Source: Malania oleifera (Eukaryota > Streptophyta > Magnoliopsida > Santalales > Ximeniaceae). From it: 64,000 bases of DNA. The notes under the pieces are model-generated. The model ran no database searches, was not told the DNA's origin, and saw only the letters and a program-made list of their open reading frames with translations. Made by a program: the position numbers and the translations under genes. This document shows positions 47,914 to 58,611 of this stretch, one piece after another (positions within the stretch are counted from its first letter, which is position 1; the number at the start of each line of letters is the position of its first letter). Location of the stretch: the NCBI RefSeq assembly GCF_029873635.1, contig NC_080427.1, positions 70,792,848-70,856,847 of the forward strand. Direction: 5' to 3'.

Positions 47914-48505
47914 ATGCTATCATCTGTGTGTGCGTATTTACCTGGACTATATTGTAGTATATATATGCTTGTGTAGAAACGCTTAAATTGTATGCAAAAT
48001 TCCATATCTGATTGTATACCTGACATGTGTTTGAAAGAGGGAGACTTTCCCAATGAAAAGTCCCAGATTGGCTTTGATCTAGTTAGAAAAGTTAGGTGCA
48101 CCATCCTGGTAAGGTGTTGTAAATGGTGTCGCTCCACCCGTGAAGTGAGCCTTAGTGGAATCCTCGTGCTTGGGAGGCCAAGTAGGGACGTAGGCAGTAT
48201 TGGCCGAACCCCGATATCATATTCGGTGTCACTTTTACATTTCTTACATTATATTCTACTTTGTTCTTGATTTAATTTCCTTGATGAATATACTACATAT
48301 CTTATTGACACGGTATTGCATTTGGTTGAGAAATACTGAAATTGTGTTGCATGTACTGAAAGTTGATTAATGTATCAAATCTGCAATTTCATATATACTT
48401 AGACTGCCCCTAGGTTGCGTAATATTTTTGCTAGACTGGTTGACCTAGGAAGAAATTTTTAAATCTCCAATTCACCCCCCTTTTGGGATTGCACCAAAGT
48501 CAACA
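47914..48505 (+). repeat. 3' LTR of element H, 5'-truncated
   Basis: It matches 29340-29898 and ends GTCAACA. Its first ~1.4 kb is missing. Confidence 0.82.
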
Positions 48506-48584
48506 GAACTTTTCTATCCTAGGCGCCTTTCCTACTTCCTCTGCCATTGCTCCCACTCAAGCCTAACCTCGCTCTGATACTAGT
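48506..48584 (-). pseudogene. Element G gag start and primer-binding site
   Basis: Reading left from 48547, an ATG opens 14 codons (MAEEVGKAPRIEKF), a typical start of this Copia Gag, then element H begins. The PBS is the reverse complement of 48571-48582 (TAGTATCAGAGC), next to the LTR. This is probably the 5' end of G, separated from its gag body (27056-27994) by H. Confidence 0.72.
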
Positions 48585-49331
48585 TGAAAGGGGAATAAAC
48601 AAACATGTGGAAATTCCCAAAACACAAAACCTATGAGAAATAAGATAGAGAAATGCACACACACACACACGCGCCAAAGAAAAATCACATGCACACACAA
48701 GACAATATTTACGTGGTTCGGCAACTTTGCCTACATCCACAGAGTTTTAGGGATTTCACTATTATTAGGGAAGTATACAGAGTGCAAAAATTATAGTTTC
48801 TTTCACTCTCAATAAGGAATAAACAACGTGCACACATCCTAAACACCAAAGCGAACACCTTTGGATCATGCACACAAGAGCTCACAACACTCTCCACACT
48901 GCTGCACACTTCTACGCCGCTCTAAACACATAGACGAACATTAGAAATATATATCTTAGGGTTTACAATATCATAACTTTAGAAATAAGAAAGTTTTACC
49001 AAAATCTCGCACAAATGATCGTCGCAATCGACTTAGTCATACCCCTATTCCCCATGGTCACGCCCTAGTCGAGCCTCGCGAGAAATCAATAACTTGAACT
49101 TCAACATCCTCAACCTAGACGCACCAATAAGTCTTGCTAGTCGAGATGATGATCGAGACTTGCAGGATCTCGTCCTTCAAGAAATCTCAGAATCTCGACT
49201 TGATAACCCTTCAGGGTCTTCCTGGTCAAGCACTTAGGCAAGACTCTCAGTATTTCTTGCCAGACCAGGCCTATCGGCCCAAGCTTTTCGCTCCATGGAT
49301 TTAACATAACTAGGCTCCACAAAGCTCAACA
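48585..49331 (-). repeat. 5' LTR of element G
   Basis: 747 bases in reverse orientation. In element sense it runs from TGTTGAGC (ending at 49331) to CTTTCA (48585), two bases before the PBS. It has an (AC)n run at 48656-48670 and the block ACGTGGTTCGGC...GCCTACATCCAC at 48709-48740, the reverse of the block in P. Confidence 0.75.
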
Positions 49332-49417
49332 GAGATGACCCCAATCTACTATTTTAGGTGGAGCAGTGGTTATGCTTTCAAATTTCATAAGAGGTGAATA
49401 TTCGGCAAGGTGGAGAT
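49332..49417 (+). other. 3' interior end of Copia element P with polypurine tract
   Basis: A short remnant ending AAGGTGGAGATTG, a characteristic Copia PPT directly before an LTR. The rest of P must lie left of element G, outside the window, because G inserted here. Confidence 0.65.
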
Positions 49418-50013
49418 TGTTGGGTTTGTGGCTCAAATTTTGAGTGGAACGTATGTACCAGGAAATCATCATAAAGCACAGAACAAAAGAGAAGTCTGCA
49501 GGATGAACACCAGGCGACAATTTTCTTGAAGGTTTCAAAATTGAGGGATGACCATCTACGGTTTTAGGAAGAATGTAGGGAATTCTTCTCGGCTTCAAAC
49601 CGTCGATGGTTTGGCCTAAATTGTCAACAGTTTTGTTCGGTGCAAGTTACGATTTTTGAATTTGGAGATCAGTAGTTTGAGGGGATTGGAGGATTTTCCT
49701 CTGTGGATTGCTACATGAAGGATTTAGATAGGTTCTAAGGTTCATGTACGCTTAGGGTTCGTATATAATCATATTTTGTAACCCTAGTTGTAAGCTTGAC
49801 ATTGGTGATAGTGAAAATTCAATTGCTACTCCTGTGGACGTAGGTAAATTGCCGAACCACGTAAAATCTTGTATCTTTGATTATTACTTTTATTTATTCT
49901 CATTGTCAAGTGATTGCTTTTTCCGTATTCTTCATTATTGAGTGCTTGCATTGCTAGTTTCTAGGATTGATTCGAGTTTGTGCGAGATTTCCATTGTGCA
50001 TTCGACATCAACA
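49418..50013 (+). repeat. 3' LTR of Copia element P
   Basis: 596 bases, TGTTGGGT...TCAACA. It contains GTGGACGTAGG and GCCGAACCACGTAAA at 49831-49870. Confidence 0.8.
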
Positions 50014-53000
50014 AATATGCATATTAAATCACAAACAATGCACTAATACAACTCTTTTAAGTAAATGGTGGATTGGATCATGTTGTGTGAAAAATGGGAC
50101 AACAATTCCCAAGTTTGAACCTTATCAGGTAGAAGAATGGAAATAACTTTTGATGATATTCAGAAACTTTACAATAACAAACAACTCATGGAAGTTAATT
50201 GATGATAAAATACTTTGGTCAACATTTCCCCAGTTAAATATCTAGGAGAAAGAAATCACTTAATTTTGAGTTATAATTTTTAATTATAAAATTTAGGTTT
50301 TCATTATGTATCTTTTTTTTTTTTTTTTTCGTATTTCTTTATTTCCATTTTCATTGCAAATATGGTGATGTAATTTCATTTGGAGCTACAGGTCTCAACT
50401 TATTTTGATCCAGACTTTAAATTTTTGGTCATTTATATTAATATTATACATGTTTTACTTCACTTAATAAATTTTTTTATTATTTATTTGATATTTAGAT
50501 CATGTTTATTTTTAATGTTAATCAAATATTTAAATGGTATATTGAATGCATTTTTCATTGTTCTAAAAGTAGGTGTTGTATCTTTAAGTTTGTTGGTTAG
50601 AAAAATTATACAGGAGCTACCTTTGGTTTTCAATTTTTCTTTTTTAAAAGAAAAATATTATAGTGACAAGAAAGTTTTTCCACTATAAATATTGTAGCTA
50701 AAAGCAATCCAAATTTTCCAACAACTTTTTAGTGGCCATTGTTTTTTCTAAAAACCTTTGCCAATAATTATTTTAATCCTAAATGAGTTTTGGGGATGAA
50801 ATTACTTCATTGCAAAATGATTTCAAGACTAATTCTTTTTGTCCTTAATGTCATATGCCAACAATTTTTTTTTTCTCCCATGTGATTTTGGGGACGAATT
50901 TGTTTTGTTGCCAAAACAGAATATTTTAGAAGCAATTTTATGTATTGCATATATTGAAAATCTAGTTGTCAAATTCATTATAAAAATGACATGTCGTCCC
51001 TAAAAAATATTTATTTATTTTTTTGCAATGAACTTTGTTGTTTGTTTCGAAAAATTTTTTTAAGTGCCAGGTATTTAATGATGAAACGACAATAAATTAT
51101 TTTCATTAAATAATTTTGTGGTGAACTAATATTATTTTAATATTTTTCACCTTTTTACATAATAATTTTCACCTTTTTACATAATAATTTTTTTGTGAAT
51201 TATTTTCAACAGTTTTTGGGTATCTTTCATTATTATTGTGTTTGAAATTTGATAAACGATTGACTTAATTATTTAAGAAAAAATTGAGTGATGAGAAAAA
51301 AAAATTTTATGTTTTATCGTATGAAACAAAAAATTGATTAGAAGTCTTCATTTTTTTTTTTTAGTAATCATTAGCTATAAAATATTGTTGCTAAAAGCAC
51401 TCCATATTTTCCAGCATCAAGCTAGTAGCCATTTTATTTTAACAAAAAACTATTTGCCAAAACATATTTTTCAACCCTAGTGACTTTTAGGGATGACATT
51501 ATTTCCTCATTAAATGAGACTAAATTTTTGTCTTTAGCCTCATATGCCAACAATTTATTTTTATCTTATGTGATTTTAGTGGAGGAATTTGTTTTGTTGC
51601 TAAAACATAATTTTTTATCGATGAATTTCACCTACCACATAAATGGGAAAAAGTCAATCGTAAAATTCTTTAGCAATTAAAATTTTTCATTTTGTAACAA
51701 AATTGGATATTTGTCGAGAAGAACTTTTAAGGTAAACTTTATAGTGACGAAAGCAACGATACTAAAAGTAATTAGCTTAATAATATTATCTTCTTTCTTG
51801 CCTCTATAGCGTTTAAATTAGTGCATTTGAAATGTTCGTAAGATCGAGTTTATCTCTTAAATGAATTTGTAGTCTTTCTTTATAATACTTGTACGTTTTT
51901 TCTTGTAGTACTCATTAGATGGGTTCACCTATGAGTATGGAATTGAGACTGTTCCCTAGAAAACTTTATAAAGTATATATTAAAATTCAGATAAATACGA
52001 TGCACTCATAAGGCCTATTTGGCACCTATCCGGAAAATCGAAACAACGTAAATAATATACTTTTAGTGTTACTTTGACCAGTTTGATTTAAAATTTTAAT
52101 ATTTACCAAGTTCTTTTAAGTTATATCATATTACATCCAATTCAAGTAAAAAAAAAAATTTGTTTCATTACATAACACATTACATGTCATGAATACTCAA
52201 CATCAATTTATTTTTTTCCCTTTTTCTTCTATTTAAATTTTAAATTAATCACAAAAAATATAAAAGTTTTAGTTTTCATTATTTTTAAATTTTATTTTTT
52301 TTTATTTCATTATTTTTAGTTTTCTAAATAATTATAAAGTTTTAACTTAATTTTAAAATTTTCAAGATTAAAATTATAAAGGTAGAAAATGAATAGTTTT
52401 TTTAAAATGTGCAAAATCATTTTTTATTTTTAAATTTTAAATTAATCACAAAAAATATAATTTTTTTTCCAATTTTTTAAATTCTATACTAGATAATATT
52501 TGAAATCATGGATTTTGAGGTTAAAATTTTGATTTTTGTGGGTTTATATGAAATTTTTTATATAATCTGCATAAAATTAAGTTTAGATTTTTTATTGTTG
52601 TTCATTTATTTCATACAAATGTTGTAAAAATGAAAAATTAGCTAAGTTTTTTTAGGTTTTGTTTTTTTTTTGTTTTTGAAAACATGAAAATTATTTTTCA
52701 CAACTAAAGAGACCCTCAACTTTCCAAAAAGTAATCCATGCTATGATGGTAAAAATAAATTTTTTAAAAAATTTTGTTCTAGTCCTTGATATTACTTTTT
52801 TTTTTTTAATTATTATTATTAATGTCTAAAAATAAAATGATAGTCTAGATTTTATTTTTCATTGTGTGCTAACTAAGGGCGGGTAGTACACATTTGATAT
52901 ACATGTGTGAATACCAGCTTAAACTAAAAGTTCCGGTCATTAGATTGTAAGCTCATCCATGCATGTGAGCATCCACTACCCATTCAATTTTTCAAGATGG

Positions 53001-53800
53001 GACAAATTTGCAAGCAAAATTCTTAATTTCTATACAACACATCAATACTTGATACCTAGTAGCATTCCTTGTATCCCTAGATCTTCTCATTGCGTTTGGA
53101 GTATATACTTCAAGTCTTGAATTTGGATTTGGATAAAATTGAATAAAATTTTGTATTATATCTAGTCCAAATCCATATGAATTCAAATTTAAGACATCTC
53201 CCAAACATATATAGGATATATATTTTCCACTTTTGAAGCATTGTTCTTCCCAGTTCTAGCTAGTGATGCACTTGTAACTAACGCAATTAATATACAGCTC
53301 CACTGCACTGGATACACAATAGCCGAATTCGCTCGTGATCATGTACAAAGACTATTTGTGTTAAGATATTATCTCTTCCAATTGCAAAATTAACTTCAAA
53401 AACAGTAGCGATTCAAACTAATTCAATAGCTTTCACCATTTCACTAAGGGAAACGTTGAAAAGTTCAGTTGGGAGATTGCATTTAGTATCTTTCTATCAT
53501 GTGAATCCGTGATGATTATGGACTCGTGATGTTTAGTATTATTACTTTTTTATGTAGTAACTTTTTGTATCAATTATTTTTAACAAATTATCATTCATTA
53601 TTATTGTGTGTGAAATTTGATAGATGGTTGACTTAATTATTAATTTTTTTAAAAATAAAAAATGTGTGTGATGCTAAATACAAAAACATATAATGACAAA
53701 AAATTGTAGTGGAAAAACAAAATACTTTTTCTTACAATTCTACTCTTTTTTTTTTTTTTTTACAAGAGCTAGCCAAGCAAATGCCACAGCCTGTTCCCTC
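50014..53800. other. AT-rich intergenic region without genes
   Basis: No reading frame here resembles a protein. The content is AT-rich with T- and A-runs and several degenerate repeats. TTTTCACCTTTTTACATAAT occurs twice in tandem (51145-51188). A TTTAAATTTTAAATTAATC unit occurs near 52230 and 52433. The text near 51215-51290 recurs near 53600-53660. A possible CACTA-type remnant is listed separately. Confidence 0.7.
50683..51748. mobile_element. Possible CACTA-type DNA transposon remnant
   Basis: The segment starts CACTATAAAT and ends TATAGTG, the CACTA terminal signature. In between, 50690-50940 and 51370-51610 are diverged copies with motifs such as TTGGGGACGAATTTG and TTGCCAAAAC. These resemble CACTA subterminal repeats. 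No 3-bp duplication or transposase is visible, so the call is weak. Confidence 0.35.
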
Positions 53801-53894
53801 CTACTCCAAACTAGCCAGTACTTTTTCTTTTTCTTTTCTTTTTTTTTTTTGGTTAAAGTCTTCATCATATGGTTCTGTAACACGGTAGCCACAA

Positions 53895-53900
53895 CACGTT
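53895..53900 (-). promoter_or_regulatory. ACGT-core site upstream of the dioxygenase gene
   Basis: CACGTT, the reverse of AACGTG, a T/G-box bound by MYC2-type bHLH factors in jasmonate-responsive promoters. It lies about 130 bases upstream of the TATA box. Short motif; function inferred. Confidence 0.35.
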
Positions 53901-54028
53901 TCCACTAGGTCCTCCCAACTTAAACAAACAATTGAAAGAAAAACATAAACAAGAGCAAAACCCAGAGAGAGAGAGAGAGGGAGCAAATCATATCCATCAC
54001 GGCGCCGGAATTCCCTCATGCAAGCGCC

Positions 54029-54036
54029 TATATAAA
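54029..54036 (+). promoter_or_regulatory. TATA box of the dioxygenase gene
   Basis: TATATAAA, 199 bases before the start codon. Transcription would start about 54060-54070, giving a 5' UTR of about 170 bases. That UTR is CT-rich (54091-54108 and 54199-54212) and has no upstream ATG. Confidence 0.75.
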
Positions 54037-54224
54037 TGGCTCAGTCCCTCTCCCAGGTTCTCACTCACCCCTCCAAGCCCACCACTTCCATCATTTCTCT
54101 CTCTCTCTCCACAAACCACCATAACTTTTCACGTTCTATTATTTCACTTCAGCAACCAGATTAGACCCACAACCCCATAGCAATCACCATAATCCATCCT
54201 CTCTCTCTCTCTCAAAACGCGCAA

Positions 54225-54230
54225 CACGTG
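54225..54230 (+). promoter_or_regulatory. G-box in the 5' UTR
   Basis: CACGTG five bases before the ATG, within AACACGTG. A second CACGTT lies at 54130-54135. G-boxes are bound by bHLH and bZIP factors, including MYC2 in jasmonate signalling. Confidence 0.4.
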
Positions 54231-54234
54231 CACC

Positions 54235-57200
54235 ATGAGCTGTCTACAGGAATGGCCCGAGCCCATCGTCCGGGTCCAGTCCCTATCCGACAGCGGCATC
54301 CGCGAAATCCCCCAGCGCTACGTGAAGCGCCCCGCCGACCGCCCCGAGCGGGCCTCAGCCGATGACGCCGACATTCCGGTGATCAACCTCGGCGAGGTGT
54401 TCGACGCCGGCGCAGACCCCCGCGATCGGCGGCGGACGCTGGAGAGCATCGGCAGCGCGTGCCGCGAGTGGGGTTTCTTCCAGGTGGTCAACCACGGTGT
54501 GAGCCCCGAGCTGATGCAGCGGACGCTGCAGGCTTGGCGGGAGTTCTTCGCGCTGTCGGAGGAGGAGAAGCAGGCGTACGCCAACTCTCCGAAAACGTAC
54601 GAGGGGTACGGCAGCCGGCTGGGAGTGGAGAAGGGGGCGATTCTGGACTGGAGCGATTACTTCTTTCTCCACTATCTTCCGCACTCGCTCAGGGACACCG
54701 CCAAGTGGCCTGCGCTTCCTTCCTCATGCAGGTAATTGAACGAACTCCTTCACACACATGCTCCGGTCGATGTTGGCATTGCAACTTTTTTTTTTTGGAC
54801 TTTTCACATAAGCAGTGTTGTTGTTGTTGGTAGTGGTTTATTGTGCTTTCTGTCTGGTACGTAAAGTTCTTCAATCAATCCCCTCTGCTAAAAGTTCTTT
54901 CAGCATTTCGAGAATGGCAAGCATCCGAAGTGAGTGATTTGTTTATTACTTTTTGAGAAGTCTGACCAGAAGGTTGCTGGGAACTAATCTAATTAATACT
55001 GGGAAAGATGGGTTTGCGTCTTTCCACTTTTAAGTAAAAAGTTTTAACATAAATTTGCCTTTATTTATTTGATGATTTGTGTGAATCTGAAAAAAAAAAA
55101 AAACAGGGTGTCCCTAAAGTTGTCTAAAAAGTTATTGACGTGACAGTTTCAAAGGAAAAATTAAAGCTTTCCATTCTTGAATTCTGAAATGATACGAGTT
55201 AAAAGAGTAATTATTTATATTAAAAATTTTAAAATAAATAATTTTATAAATATCATATCCTCTAACTTTGATCTCATTTCAAATCTCACATATTAAGTGA
55301 TATAGGATAATTTATATGATATGGAAAAGAGTGTTGCATTAAATTTAAAATGCATGTTTGTAAAGTTTTTGAAAAATTTAACAATACTTATGGTCAACTT
55401 TGTGTGAAGTCTAATAACGAAAAAACTTTTAGTTTATTAATGGATCAACTATTAGGAGGCTACAGACTTAATAATTATAAAATAAAGTGTGCTATATTTC
55501 TATGGATAATTATATTAATATAACTTGTTAATATACGAAGATAGGCTTAGAAAAGAACAAGAGCAGCCTTTACTTACATAATATTCATAGTAGATTCAAA
55601 GTGCATATCTGTAAGTTTTTGAGAAAATTAAGGATCAAAGTTGAAACCTAAGAAGAAAAATTTTTAGTTTATTAATGGATTAACTCTTAAGAACCTAAAA
55701 ATTTAATAATTATAAAATAAAGTGTGCTATATTTTTATGGATAATTATATTAATATTATTTGTTATTATAAGAAGATGGGCTTATAAAAGAACAACTCCT
55801 CTGCACAATATTTGAAATTTTGATAATTTATGAAATATTACATTAGCATTGAGATCCATATAAGTAAAATAATATAAGTTCTATGCAAATTTATTAAGTC
55901 TAAACATTAATATAACCTAACTTTTATGAAAAACTATTCTTGAAGAATTATTGTAAATTTGACTTACTAATTTACTCTTTACTTGATGTTTTACTTTAAT
56001 CATAAATGCAAAAAAAAAAAACAAAAGAATAGACGGCTTTTTCTGAATATTATAATAAAGGGATAGAGTAAAAGTGAAACGTGTCCTACTTTTTCTTTCC
56101 CTTTATAAATAATAAAGATAAAGAAGAAATTAATGTTCTAAAGTTACTTCAAACTAGTTTAGTTTTCACTGGTTACTAACTTTTAATAATTTTTAAAAAA
56201 AAATAGAAATAATTGCTTCCTAATTTAACTGTGACTGATATGAACAAGAAGATGTTGTTTTTAAGAAAATAAATTTTTTATTAATTAATAAAATTATGCA
56301 TTTCATGTCCTATCATCCATTTTTTTTTTTTCAAAAAAAATTGAATGCTGACCTATCAATGTCAACACGCACATGCATTTCCTTTTTGTACTTTTATTTT
56401 TAGCAAAATAACATGCACTTTCAGTTGCTCTCTCTCTCTCTATTGTGCTGCATATCAGGAAACCTTTTGCACCAGATGAAAAATAAAGGCATACACTGCA
56501 CCAGTGATACATATTAATTTCGTATTCACATGATCGCACCATCATAAGTTTGGTTGGAATTCTTTTCAAGCCATAGCAGTTGGACACTGAGCAATATTTG
56601 CTAAATATTATATTTTGCTAATCAAATGGAATTGAATTCAAAATAGGGAAGGGGTGGCGGAGTTCGGAGAAGAAGTGGTGAAACTGTGTGGGAGATTGAT
56701 GAAGGTGTTATCGGTGAATTTGGGGCTGGGGCCGGAGGAGCTGCAGAGGGCTTTCGGAGGAGAAGAGGTGGGGGCTTGCCTAAGGGTGAATTTCTACCCC
56801 AAGTGCCCGCAACCAGACCTGGCGCTGGGACTCTCCTCCCACTCTGATCCCGGCGGCATGACCCTTCTCCTCCCTGACCATGATGTCTCCGGCCTCCAAG
56901 TTCGCAAGGCCGACCGCTGGGTTACTGTCAAGCCTGTCCCCCATGCTTTTATCGTCAACATTGGTGATCAAATCCAGGTCCTACTCTCTCTCTCTCTCTC
57001 ACTCTCTAAATGAAATGACGAATTTACCCCTCATTTTCCACGCTTTTTTAGTTGCAAAGTAAAAAAATTGAGGGATAAAGTTGGAACGAAAATATTAAAA
57101 CTAAATGTGGATTCTTAAACTGTAAAAAAATAATAAAATATATTTTAAAATTGTACTTTTAGTAAAAAAGAAGTGAGATTATCCGAAAGACTATGCAAAA

Positions 57201-58422
57201 TTAAAAGTGTTTGTGCTCGAACAAAAATGACATAGATTAACAACAATGGAAATGTCTTTATCTTAATTATATCTTGGTTATAATAAAATTTACCTTTATG
57301 TAATTATTAATTTTAAAATATCGTTATTTTCTTTTTTGTCAATTAGTATATCTATATACAGTAGTCACTCTACTCTAATTTTTTTTTCACTTTGATCACC
57401 AAATATTTCCTTCAAATTCTAATACTATATATTTATAATTGAACTTTTGGTAAAAGATGGCGTCTTATAGCATGCACTAACATAACAGTCCGTCATTCAA
57501 ATTCTAATGTTATTCATAATTAAAATTTAGTAAAATATGATGACTTGTGGTGTTAGTTTGACATTGTACGTAATTTAATAAGAACATTTATATTAGAGTT
57601 GGTCCTCTTCAAATTTCAAGAAAGACAAAACAAGAATTGAGATTTTTTTAAAGTTATTTTCCCATAGGGCAAAGGTCAAGACATATGGGCTTTAAACAGA
57701 CCACAATGTCCCATGTTCCCCTTATACAACCCAAATATTATACAAGGAATCTCTATCTCCACATATTCATTTGTCTGTATTCTACATTTATTAACATTAA
57801 ATATATAAAGAGAAGATATATTTCCAGTAAGTTTATAGTTTAGGAAATAGGCATACGAACACGCGAAGGGGGAGGCCCCCTGTATAACTTTTTTTGGAGA
57901 AACTATATAGGAGACCTCCCCCTTCACATGTCGATTTGTCTATATTTTAAATGCTAAACGTGTCCATAAGCATACGGACATATGGAAGGGGAGGTCCCAT
58001 GTGTAGTTACAGTAGAAATTCAACATTAAGATTATTAAATGAAAGACTTACTTATTTTCAAGTCCATTGGAGTTGCTTAGGTAAAATTTAATAACTTGGG
58101 TTAGAACGTGGAGTTTTTTTTTATAGAGGAATTGTACGAGTGAATTAACATTAATAATCAAATGAAGCAGATACTGAGCAACGCAAATTACAAGAGCGTG
58201 GAACACCGGGTGATAGTGAACTCGAAGAAAGAGCGTGTCTCCCTTGCATTATTCTACAATCCCAAGAGCAATTTGTTGATTCAACCTTTGAAAGAGTTGG
58301 TGACGCCTACTTGCCCCGCGCTCTATTCTCCAATGACGTACGACCAATATCGACTCTACATGAGGACCAAGGGTCCGACCGGAAAATCTCAAGTTGAATC
58401 TCTCAAATGTCCCTCTACATGA
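54235..58422 (+). CDS. Jasmonate-induced-oxygenase-like 2-oxoglutarate/Fe(II) dioxygenase, three exons
   Basis: The exons are 54235-54731, 56647-56977 and 58171-58422, all joined in frame with GT-AG introns, giving 359 residues. The protein has an N-terminal DIOX_N domain (about 47-150; GFFQVVNHGV, YEGYGSRLGVEKGA) and a C-terminal 2OG-Fe(II) oxygenase fold. Iron ligands are His231, Asp233 (SHSDPGGMT) and His288 (VEHRV). The 2-oxoglutarate-binding pair is Arg298 and Ser300 (ERVSLA). The start EWPEPIVRVQSL and the end YRLYMRTKGPTGKS are characteristic of the JOX/JAO group, which hydroxylates jasmonic acid and so dampens jasmonate defence. Arg212 (ACLRVN) and a C-terminal Arg match residues I recall as binding the jasmonate carboxylate. 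Length fits the family (about 360-370). No targeting signal is seen, so it is probably cytosolic. No damage is visible. Another DOXC-type substrate is possible. Confidence 0.9.
54732..56646 (+). other. Intron 1 of the dioxygenase gene
   Basis: 1915 bases with donor GTAATT and acceptor AAATAG. It splits an Arg codon (AG|G). AT-rich. It contains a diverged tandem duplication (55350-55561 and 55600-55795) and a CT run near 56428-56440. Confidence 0.85.
55350..55795 (+). repeat. Tandem duplication in intron 1
   Basis: Two units with starts about 250 bases apart. Both share GTAA-GTTTTTGA, TTTAGTTTATTAATGGAT, a run beginning TTAATAATTATAAAATAAAG and TATGGATAATTATATTAATA. Confidence 0.85.
56978..58170 (+). 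other. Intron 2 of the dioxygenase gene
   Basis: 1193 bases, donor GTCCTA, acceptor AAGCAG, phase 0 (after Gln276). It contains four copies of a short repeat in alternating orientation at 57739-58005. Confidence 0.85.
57739..58005. repeat. Alternating inverted repeats in intron 2
   Basis: Copies lie at 57739-57786 (+), 57852-57886 (-), 57904-57948 (+) and 57971-58005 (-). The central pair includes GAAGGGGGAGG facing CCTCCCCCTTC and can fold into a strong hairpin with a loop of about 20-25 bases. It resembles a MITE or a local rearrangement. Confidence 0.7.
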
Positions 58423-58605
58423 TCTCTCCAATCTCATAAAATGAGTAGTACCCAATGTCTAAAGAGCCTATTTAAGGTTAAATCTTGACAAAATACAAGA
58501 ATAAGCCTCATCAATTACTCTTGTATATAATCGGATACTACTCATTCATATGTGCATGTATAATACAAATATTGGCAAGCTAAAGATGTCAATTACTATT
58601 AAGTA

Positions 58606-58611
58606 AATAAA
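58606..58611 (+). terminator. Candidate polyadenylation signal of the dioxygenase gene
   Basis: AATAAA, 184 bases after the stop codon, in AT-rich sequence. Plant signals are loose, so upstream variants (AATAAG near 58500) are possible. Confidence 0.4.

Larger units (their letters stand above)
28000..48505 (+). mobile_element. Element H: non-autonomous Sirevirus-type element with gag and a FYANL-type ORF
   Basis: It comprises a 5' LTR (28000-29898 plus 34209-34241, with solo LTRs J and K nested inside), a PBS, a broken gag (34298-35543), an LTR-like untranslated block (35544-36299) and a plant-transposon ORF split by element M (36300-36946 and 46168-46557). A 3' untranslated zone (46558-47913) and a truncated 3' LTR (47914-48505) follow. 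No protease, integrase, RT or RNase H belongs to H once M is removed. Flanks are GAACA (27995-27999) and GAACT (48506-48510), a probable target duplication with one change. It sits in element G. Confidence 0.75.

Noticed and set aside
50380..50688. 102-residue hydrophobic ORF
   Set aside because: AT-rich low-complexity translation (Phe, Leu, Ile) with no family resemblance, next to degenerate repeats; probably chance.
54318..54684. Minus-strand ORFs of 88 and 109 residues opposite exon 1
   Set aside because: Shadows of the GC-rich first exon of the dioxygenase gene on the other strand.
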